A stretch of 5,043 bases of DNA from Spirochaetota bacterium (lineage in GTDB: Bacteria; Spirochaetota; Spirochaetia; Treponematales; UBA12059). The DNA lies in assembly GCA_022709445.1 (NCBI GenBank), contig JAKLIU010000166.1, positions 1-5,043 on the forward strand, read 5' to 3'. The notes beneath the pieces were generated by a model. The model had not been told where the DNA came from. It saw nothing but the letters and a program-made list of their open reading frames with translations, and ran no database searches. Positions within the stretch are counted from its first letter, which is position 1, and each line of letters begins with the position of its first letter. Position numbers and translations under genes: made by a program. This document shows positions 1 to 5,043 of this stretch, in pieces.

Positions 1-1014
1 CGTCGCCCCCTTCATGCTTCCCTTCGACAAGTGGCCGGCCGGCAAGAAGTACCCCAAGGTCGGCAAGGACACCGTCACCCCGGCCATGCTGGACGCGGCC
101 ACCTGGGACGGCGTCACCGTGGGCTTCCCGATCAACGGCAACCTGTACGTCTGGATGACCCGCAAGGACCTCGTCGAGAACCCGACCTACCAGAAGGAGT
201 TCAAGGCCAAGTACGGCTACGACCTCCGCGTCCCGCAGACCTTCAAGGAGATGCTCGAGATGGGCACCTTCTTCCACGAGCGCGGCATCGCCACCGGCTT
301 CGGCGACTTCGCCACCGGCGCCCCCGGCGTCCTGGCCGAGGCCGTTTTCATGTGGGAAAGCTACGGCACCAAGTTCATCGACCGCGTAGGCGGCAAGTAC
401 GTGGTGGTCCTGGACCAGAAGAAGGCCGTCGAGGCATGGAGTTCTACAAGAAGCTCATGGCCATCTCCCCCGCCAACGCCGCCACCCTGGGCCACTCCGA
501 GCGCCAGGCGGCCTTCACCACCGGCAAGGGCATCTTCAGCATGTTCATCTGGCCGAACCAGATCGCCAACTACGAGAATCCCGACAGCTCCATGTTCGCC
601 GGCAAGATCGCCTACTCGCCGCCCCCGGCCGGCCCGGCCAAGCGCGTCGCCGTCCGCGGCGCCTGGACCCTGACCATCCCCGCGGCCTCCAAGCAGCAGC
701 TGGCCGCCGCCGAGTTCGTGTACTGGTGGGCCAGCAAGGAAGTCGGCTTCAAGCTCGCCGACATGGACATCCCCGGCGCCCGCAAGGACGTCCTGTCCGA
801 TCCGCGCTACGCCAAGACCAAGCCCTGGTACGCCGCGATGGCCCAGGCCATGGATTACGCCACGGCCCGCCCGCGCTTCCCCCAGATCGCCCAGGTCAAC
901 GAGATCGTGAAGAAATACTGGCTCGCCGGCGTGACCGGGGCCATGCCGACCGTCGATGCCGTCAAGGCGATAGTAGCGGAGACCAATGTCGTACTCATCG
1001 AGGCCAACAAGTAA
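1..1014 (+). pseudogene. ABC transporter substrate-binding protein (family 1, sugar type), 5'-truncated and frameshifted
   Basis: This is the extracytoplasmic binding protein of a carbohydrate ABC importer. The gene enters from the left edge (first full codon at base 2) and ends at TAA 1012-1014. About 337 residues are visible; the family usually has 400-450, so the signal peptide and first lobe start lie outside. Family 1 features include the segment WDGVTVGFPINGNLYVW (about 108-156), where 'xGxxxGxP' precedes a strand, the late segment RGAWTLTIPAASKQ (656-700) followed by a helix ending FVYWWASKEV, and a C-terminal helix with the PTVDAVKAI pattern. The reading frame shifts by one base after 435: the upstream frame ends ...DQKKAVEA and the downstream frame resumes MEFYKKL, which together make a normal family helix. 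By context it should bind sulfoquinovosyl glycerol, sulfoquinovose or a related glycoside, but the pocket residues cannot be read for specificity. It is followed by two permeases and a sulfoquinovosidase. The break may be a sequencing error. Confidence 0.85.
434..438 (+). other. Apparent 1-nt deletion (frameshift) in the binding-protein gene
   Basis: Up to base 435 the family-like reading is in the frame of codons GTC 428-430 and GAG 431-433. From ATG 436-438 onward it is in the frame one base earlier, giving MEFYKKLMAI. One inserted base between 435 and 436, for example making GCC ATG, would restore a continuous helix KKAVEAMEFYKKL. ATG 436 is not a convincing new start, because no purine-rich ribosome site with correct spacing precedes it and the protein would begin in the middle of the domain. 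Confidence 0.8.
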
Positions 1015-1025
1015 GAGGCCCCGAC

Positions 1026-1030
1026 GAGGA
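1026..1030 (+). promoter_or_regulatory. Ribosome binding site deciding the first permease start (GTG 1037)
   Basis: GAGGA lies 6 nt before GTG 1037-1039, an ideal spacing. The alternative in-frame ATG at 986 lies inside the binding-protein gene and has GGAGA (978-982) only 3 nt upstream, which is too close. The GTG start also leaves a short N-terminus directly before the first membrane helix, as is usual for this permease family. Confidence 0.6.
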
Positions 1031-1036
1031 TTCTCG

Positions 1037-1927
1037 GTGGAGGGCGGTTCCGCGCGGACCGTCCTCCCGTTCCTCGCCCCGGCTCTCGCCGTCGTATTCG
1101 CCGTCCTGATCTTCCCGGCCCTCTACTCGCTGTACGCGAGTTTCTTCGACTGGCCGCTGAACGACGCGTCGGCCCGGGAGTTCGTGGGCCTGGGGAACTA
1201 CCTCAAGCTGTTCCAGGATCCCGAATTCTGGAACTCGCTCAAGCTGCAGCTGGGCTTCATCGTGATCGCCCTGCCCATAGAGCTGGTGCTGGGCTTCGGC
1301 GCGGCCCTGCTCCTGAACCGGGAGTTCCCCGGCGCGGGCGTGGTGCGCACCCTGATCCTCCTGCCGGTGTTCATGCTGCCGGTGCTCTCCGGCTTCACCT
1401 GGCGCTACATGCTGCAGCCCGACTACGGACCGATCAACTGGATCATCGGCGCCCTGGGCGGCAAGCAGGTGCTCTGGCTCAACAGCCCGACGCTGGCCTA
1501 CACCGCGGTGATCATGCAGGACGTGTGGCGCATGTGGCCGTTCATGTTCATGCTGCTCTACGCGGGCCTGACCACCATCCCGGCGGAGATGTACGAGGCC
1601 GCCGAGATAGACGGGGCCAGCTGGGGGCAGCGGCTCAGGCTGATCACCCTGCCCATGCTCAAGCCCACCATCGTGACCGCGCTGCTCCTGCGGCTCATCG
1701 ACGCGCTGCGCATCTTCTCCGAGGTGTTCACCATGACCGAGGGCGGGCCGGGCAGCTCCACCCTGCTCTTCTCCCTGTACACGCACCGGCAGGCGTTCAG
1801 CTTCTTCAAGGTGGGCCTGGCCAGCGCCATGTCCATCTTCCTCCTGATCGTGTCGGTGGCGATAGCCGTGCTGATCGTGCGCAAGAACATGCGCCTTGAA
1901 GAGATGGAGAAGGGGGCGGACTCATGA
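1037..1927 (+). CDS. ABC sugar transporter permease, MalF/UgpA type
   Basis: This is an inner-membrane channel subunit of the carbohydrate ABC importer (binding-protein-dependent transport family, CUT1-like). It has 296 residues from GTG 1037, or 313 from ATG 986. Six hydrophobic segments can be seen at roughly residues 9-33, 68-92, 100-125, 153-181, 209-228 and 262-281. The cytoplasmic EAA loop that docks to the ATPase is clear at about residues 187-208: YEAAEIDGASWGQRLRLITL followed by PMLKP. The TEGGPGSST segment after helix five is typical of MalF/UgpA/MsmF-type permeases. The large periplasmic loop of E. coli MalF is absent, so it is of the shorter UgpA/MsmF kind. It starts 22 nt after the binding-protein stop and its TGA overlaps the next ATG, so translation is probably coupled. 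The reading frame is intact. The substrate cannot be read from the permease; the neighbouring hydrolase suggests a sulfoquinovose glycoside. Confidence 0.93.
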   Translation: MEGGSARTVLPFLAPALAVVFAVLIFPALYSLYASFFDWPLNDASAREFVGLGNYLKLFQDPEFWNSLKLQLGFIVIALPIELVLGFGAALLLNREFPGAGVVRTLILLPVFMLPVLSGFTWRYMLQPDYGPINWIIGALGGKQVLWLNSPTLAYTAVIMQDVWRMWPFMFMLLYAGLTTIPAEMYEAAEIDGASWGQRLRLITLPMLKPTIVTALLLRLIDALRIFSEVFTMTEGGPGSSTLLFSLYTHRQAFSFFKVGLASAMSIFLLIVSVAIAVLIVRKNMRLEEMEKGADS

Positions 1928-2751
1928 GAAGGAAACGGCCGCTCCTCAACTGGGCGATCGCCGCCGGCGCCTTCCTGGTGCTGGCCATCGAGCTCTTCCC
2001 CATATTCATCACGATAGCCTCGGGCTTCAGGCGCGACCTGGACATCCTGTCCGCCGGCCCGTTCTCCCTCAAGTTCAACCTGCGCTCCTGGTACCTGGTG
2101 TTGTTCAAGAATTCCGAGTACCTGGGCTACGTGTGGAACTCCGTGCAGGTGGCCTTCCTGTCCACGGCCATCAGCCTGGTGACCGGCTCCATGGCCGCCT
2201 ACGGCATATCGCGCTTCCGCTTCAGGGGGCGCGACACCCTGGCCTACAGCTTCCTGGTGTTCCGCATGCTGCCGCAGATATCCCTGGTGGTGGCGATGTA
2301 CATGATGTTCCAGGCCATCGGGGCGCGCGACACCATCTGGGGGCTGACCCTGGCTCACTCGTCCTTCAACGTGCCCTACGTGATCTGGATGGTGCTGCCG
2401 TTCTTCTCCCAGATCGACCGCAGCTACGAGGAAGCTGCACTGGTGGACGGCTGTTCCCGCTTCCAGACCTTCAGGCGGGTGTTCCTCCCGCTGGCCGGTC
2501 CGGGCCTGGTGGTGGCCGCCGTGTTCGCCTTCATCATGTCCTGGAACGAGTTCCTGTACGCGCTCATCCTGACCAGCACCCAGGCAAAGACCGCGCCCCT
2601 GCACGTGGCGGGCTTCATCGCGGCCGACGGCCTCAAGTGGGGCCAGCTCTACGCGGCGGGCACGGTGCTGCTTCTGCCGGTGTTCATCTTCACGGTTACC
2701 ATGCAGAAGTTCATCGTCCGCGGGATAACCGCCGGCGGCGTGAAAGGCTGA
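1924..2751 (+). CDS. ABC sugar transporter permease, MalG/UgpE type
   Basis: This is the second channel subunit, expected to pair with the preceding permease in the inner membrane. It has 275 residues, the normal length for MalG-type proteins. The start ATG 1924 overlaps the previous TGA (ATGA), with purine-rich GGAGAAGGGGG at 1906-1916 upstream. Hydrophobic segments lie at about residues 8-30, 70-98, 108-130, 138-162, 192-216 and 242-265. The EAA loop is at about residues 168-190 (YEEAALVDGCSRFQTF, then RRVFLPLAGPG), and MSWNEFLYALIL follows it, a hallmark of this subfamily. The C-terminus QKFIVRGITAGGVKG is the classic MalG-type ending. The frame is intact. The hydrolase gene starts only 3 nt after the stop, showing that import and hydrolysis are co-expressed. 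An ATPase subunit is required for function but is not in the window. Confidence 0.95.
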   Translation: MRRKRPLLNWAIAAGAFLVLAIELFPIFITIASGFRRDLDILSAGPFSLKFNLRSWYLVLFKNSEYLGYVWNSVQVAFLSTAISLVTGSMAAYGISRFRFRGRDTLAYSFLVFRMLPQISLVVAMYMMFQAIGARDTIWGLTLAHSSFNVPYVIWMVLPFFSQIDRSYEEAALVDGCSRFQTFRRVFLPLAGPGLVVAAVFAFIMSWNEFLYALILTSTQAKTAPLHVAGFIAADGLKWGQLYAAGTVLLLPVFIFTVTMQKFIVRGITAGGVKG

Positions 2752-2754
2752 TCC

Positions 2755-4820
2755 ATGCTGGACTGGGAACTCCTCGAACTCGCCGACGGCTTCGAGCTGA
2801 GGCTGGAGGGCAAGGTATTGATCCGGCACACCCGGTCCGCCCCCTGGCTGACGCTGGGGGCCGGCCGGGCCAGCTACGAGATGTACCGCGGCAACTTCAA
2901 GACCAGGGACCGCGTGTCCCGCGTCGAGCGGCCGCGTGATTTCACCATAACGCGCGAACCCGGTTCCGCGACCCTGCGGATGCACTGCCCGGACGGCGAC
3001 GCCGTCCTGCGCATCGGGACGGAAACCGGATCGCGGCGCGGGCCTGAGGACGCGGGCCGCGGCGAGCTTCCCGGTTCGGCGAAAGACACGCCGCCGGAAG
3101 AGAGCCTGGTCGTCGCCTTCGAGTCGGGACCGTCCTGGGCCAACCGCTGGTCCATCTCGCTGGTCGCCGAGCCCGGGGAGGAAGTCTGGGGCTGCGGCGA
3201 GCAGTTCTCGCGCTTCAGCCTGCGCGGCCGCCGCGTCCCGCTGTGGACCAGCGAACAGGGGGTGGGACGCAACAAGCTCACGCCCGTGACCATCGCGGCG
3301 GACCTGAAGGACGGGGCCGGCGGTGACTGGTGGTGGACCTTCTTCCCCCAGCCGTCCTATTCCACGGGCCGCAGGCTCCGGGTGCACCTGGAGACCGACG
3401 CCTGGTCGTCCTTCGACTTCCGCGGCCGCAGGCGTTTCATCCTGCACACGCGGCAGAAACCCGTCCGGCTGGCATTCGGCTCGGCGCCCATGCTCAAGGA
3501 GCTTGCCGCGCGCACGGCGCGCTATTTCGGCCTGCAGCCGGAGCCCCCTTCCTGGGTGCACGACGGCGCCATCCTGGGCATCCAGGGCGGCACGGACACC
3601 TGTCTGCGCAAGCTGGAGGCGGCGCGAACCTCCGGGGTCCCCGTGGCGGGCATCTGGGCCCAGGACTGGGCCGGCGTCCGCCACACCAGCTTCGGCAAGC
3701 GCCTGTCCTGGAACTGGGAGCAGGATCCGTCGCTCTACCCCGGGCTCAAGGATACCTGCGCTCGGCTCGAGGCCGGCGGCGTGCGCTTCATGACCTACGT
3801 GAACTGCTACTTCGCCTGCGACAAGCCCATCTTCGCGGAGCTGGATAACCTGGGCCTGCTGGTGAAGTCCGCAGATGGGAGCTCGTACCGCATGGACGCC
3901 GGCGAGTTCGACGCGGGCATTCCCGACTTGACCAATCCCGCCGCCCGGACCTGGTTCAAGGAGCTCATCAAGAAGAACCTCCTGGGCACCGGGGCCGCGG
4001 GATGGATGGCCGACTTCGGGGAGTACCTGCCGGCCGACTGCGTCCTCCATGACGGCACGCCCGCCGAGCTGGCCCACAACCTGTGGCCGGCGCTCTGGGC
4101 CCGCGTCAACTACGAGGCGATCGAGGAGGCGGGCGCGCTGGACCGGGCCACCTTCTTCATGCGCGCCGGCTACGCGGGCAGCCAGCGCTGGTGCCCGCTC
4201 ATGTGGGCCGGCGACCAGAACGTGGACTGGTCCAGGGACGACGGCCTGCCCTCGGTGATACCGGCGGCCCTCTCCCTGGCCATGGTCGGCCACGGTTACC
4301 ACCACTCGGACACCGGGGGCTACACCACGCTCTTCGGCATGCGGCGGAGCTGTCTGCCTTCACCGTGATGATGCGCACCCACGAGGGCAACCGTCCCGGC
4401 TCCAACTGGCAGTTCGATTCCGACCGGGAGACGCTCGAGGGTCTGGGGCGCATGGCGCGGCTGCGGGTGGGCTTGTCGCCGTACATGAAGGAACTGGCCC
4501 GGGAGTGCTCGTCCACGGGACTGCCGCTCATCCGGCCGCTCTTCTTCGAGGACGAGTCTTCCGCGTACGCGCGCCGAGCCGCGGACGCCTTCCTCCTGGG
4601 AGCCGACCTGCTCGTCGCGCCGGTGCTGAAAAAGGGCGCGCGCTCGCGCAGCGTGCGCCTCATCGCCGGGGACTGGGTGCACCTGTGGACCGGGAAGCGT
4701 TTCTCCGGCGGCGAGCGGGTGCGGGTGCGCGCACCCATCGGCCAGCCGCCCGCCTTCTACCGGGCCGGCTCGAAGTGGGAAGCCGTGTTCCTGGCCGCGG
4801 CCCGCTCCTCGCTTCCCTGA
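2755..4820 (+). pseudogene. yihQ-like: Sulfoquinovosidase (GH31, YihQ-type alpha-glycosidase), interrupted by a frameshift/deletion
   Basis: This is a retaining GH31 enzyme predicted to hydrolyse alpha-sulfoquinovosyl glycerol and related glycosides to sulfoquinovose plus aglycone. No signal peptide is seen, so it should act in the cytoplasm. ATG 2755 is preceded by AAAGG (2743-2747) with 7-nt spacing. The N-terminal beta domain carries MYRGNF and WGCGEQF, followed by LWTSEQGVGRNK and WTFFPQPS, all strongly YihQ-like. In the barrel, the nucleophile is Asp420 in WMADFGEYLP (codon 4012) and the acid/base is Asp487 in WAGDQNVDW (codon 4213). The sulfoquinovose-recognition set is complete: Gln277 (LGIQGG), Gln303 (WAQDW), Arg316 and Trp319 (FGKRLSW), and Tyr523 (GGYTT). 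All map to YihQ Q262, Q288, R301, W304 and Y508 plus 15; YihQ numbering is from memory. After GMRR (to 4347) the frame changes and continues as AELSAFTVMMRTHEGN through APIGQPPAFYR to TGA 4818-4820. Total length of about 690 residues matches the family (678 in E. coli). As written, translation stops at 4368, giving 537 residues that lack the C-terminal domains and are probably inactive. Confidence 0.9.
4339..4352 (+). other. Frame change and probable ~28-nt deletion in the sulfoquinovosidase gene
   Basis: The upstream frame reads GGYTTLFGMRRS and the downstream frame reads AELSAFTVMMRTHEGN. Only 11 nt (4342-4352) separate ATG 4339 from the TCT serine codon at 4353. In remembered E. coli YihQ, 13 residues (39 nt) separate the matching Met and Ser, covering the helix KELLLRW. 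The shortfall is 28 nt, which both removes about nine residues and shifts the frame by one. The junction GCGGCGGAG (4341-4349) is a repeat of GCGG units, which would suit a slippage or microhomology deletion. A 1-nt deletion alone would also restore the frame but would leave the helix missing. Confidence 0.7.
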
Positions 4821-4881
4821 GCGTGGGGCCGGCGTCCCGGCGGCAAGCGCGGGAGCGTCCACGGAATCATGAATGAAAAAT

Positions 4882-4909
4882 AACGGCGGAGCCCCTCGGC
4901 TCCGCCGTT
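4882..4909 (-). terminator. Rho-independent terminator, oriented for the minus-strand gene
   Basis: A perfect 12-bp stem, AACGGCGGAGCC (4882-4893) paired with GGCTCCGCCGTT (4898-4909), closes a 4-nt CCTC loop. On the minus strand the hairpin is followed by ATTTTTCATTC (complement of 4871-4881), a usable U-tract, and it lies about 46 nt beyond the minus-strand stop at 4956. On the plus strand it is followed by CCCGTC with no T-run. It therefore serves the right-hand gene best, and may only weakly stop the operon transcript arriving 61 nt after the hydrolase stop. Confidence 0.85.
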
Positions 4910-4917
4910 CCCGTCAT

Positions 4918-4933
4918 GCGGCCCGCGGGCCGC
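4918..4933. repeat. Perfect 16-nt GC palindrome in the convergent intergenic region
   Basis: GCGGCCCGCGGGCCGC is identical to its own reverse complement and sits between the terminator hairpin and the minus-strand stop codon. It could form a short secondary hairpin in either transcript. It contains only G and C, so in this base composition it may be chance. No protein binding role is indicated, since no promoter is expected between converging genes. Confidence 0.5.
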
Positions 4934-4955
4934 GACCATTCGTAAGCGACAGGCC

Positions 4956-5043
4956 TCAGAAACCGCCCTTGATGCCGTGAATCGCCATGAACACCACGGC
5001 GATCACCAGGGAGGCGCCCACCGTCAGGGCCAGCCCGGCCTTG
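4956..5043 (-). CDS. C-terminal end of an unidentified membrane protein (partial)
   Basis: Reading leftward from the right edge, 28 codons run to TGA (complement of 4956-4958); the first full codon is the complement of 5040-5042. The residues form one hydrophobic helix, LALTVGASLVIAVVFMAI, followed by a short tail HGIKGGF, as at the end of a polytopic or single-span membrane protein. The terminator immediately beyond the stop, oriented for this strand, supports it as a real gene. The fragment is too short to assign a family, and nothing links it to the sugar operon, which it faces convergently. Confidence 0.6.
   Translation of the reverse strand, partial: KAGLALTVGASLVIAVVFMAIHGIKGGF

Noticed and set aside
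436..1014. ATG 436 as the start of a separate small gene
   Set aside because: The translation is the second half of the binding-protein fold and joins directly to the upstream frame after one added base, so it is the remainder of the same gene.
1896..2939. A 347-codon plus-strand frame overlapping the second permease
   Set aside because: It is out of frame with the clear MalG-type protein and its translation is low-complexity Arg/Gly/Pro/His sequence with no membrane segments; it is a shadow of the real gene.
1558..4305. A 915-codon open frame on the minus strand opposite the permeases and the hydrolase
   Set aside because: It spans the coding strand of three recognisable genes, its translation is rich in Gly, Arg, Pro, His and Gln with no family motif, and stop-free antisense frames are expected in GC-rich genes with strong third-position GC bias.
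4083..4820. A separate 245-codon gene with ATG at 4083
   Set aside because: Its first ~87 codons are out-of-frame translation of the hydrolase barrel; only the part from about 4344 matches GH31, so it is the C-terminal part of the frameshifted hydrolase.
4821..4955. Possible RNA gene, CRISPR or mobile-element remains in the intergenic stretch
   Set aside because: Apart from the terminator hairpin and the short GC palindrome, I see no repeats, tRNA-like folds or inverted ends in these 135 bases.
4873..4980. A 35-residue plus-strand ORF beginning ATGAAAAATAAC
   Set aside because: Its codons coincide with the terminator hairpin and the minus-strand gene end, it has no good ribosome site, and its translation is Arg/Pro-rich without features.

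Overview
The window shows a GC-rich bacterial segment (roughly two-thirds G+C by eye) dominated by one plus-strand operon. The order is: the C-terminal three quarters of a sugar-type ABC substrate-binding protein (from the left edge to 1014), two ABC sugar permeases (1037-1927 and 1924-2751), and a glycoside hydrolase family 31 enzyme (2755-4820). Gaps are 22 nt, a 4-nt ATGA overlap and 3 nt, so the four genes are almost certainly one transcript. At the right edge, the last 28 codons of a membrane protein are read on the minus strand (stop at 4956). A strong terminator hairpin (4882-4909) lies between the two converging units.

The key reading is that the GH31 enzyme is not a generic alpha-glucosidase but a sulfoquinovosidase of the YihQ type. 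Beyond long stretches of close similarity to remembered E. coli YihQ, all five residues of the sulfoquinovose-recognition QQRWY set (YihQ Q262, Q288, R301, W304, Y508) and both catalytic aspartates (D405, D472) are present at a constant offset of 15 residues. This makes the operon a probable import-and-cleavage module for sulfoquinovosyl glycerol or related glycosides from plant and algal sulfolipid. The binding protein would capture the glycoside, the two permeases would pass it inward, and the cytoplasmic hydrolase would release sulfoquinovose. The layout resembles the ABC-importer plus SQase arrangement of the sulfoquinovose monooxygenase (smo) clusters. Neither an ATPase nor any sulfoglycolytic or sulfur-releasing enzyme lies inside the window.

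Two of the four operon genes are broken as written. The binding protein has an apparent 1-nt deletion after base 435. The hydrolase changes frame at about 4342-4352, where comparison with YihQ suggests about 28 nt are missing from a conserved helix. Both reading frames continue with good family similarity after the lesions, so the breaks are either recent mutations or assembly errors. The permeases are intact.

The host cannot be named. The importer type, the coding style (GC-rich, but with regular ATA isoleucine and AGG arginine codons in the permeases) and the YihQ-type enzyme fit a GC-rich Gram-negative bacterium, but this is a weak inference.
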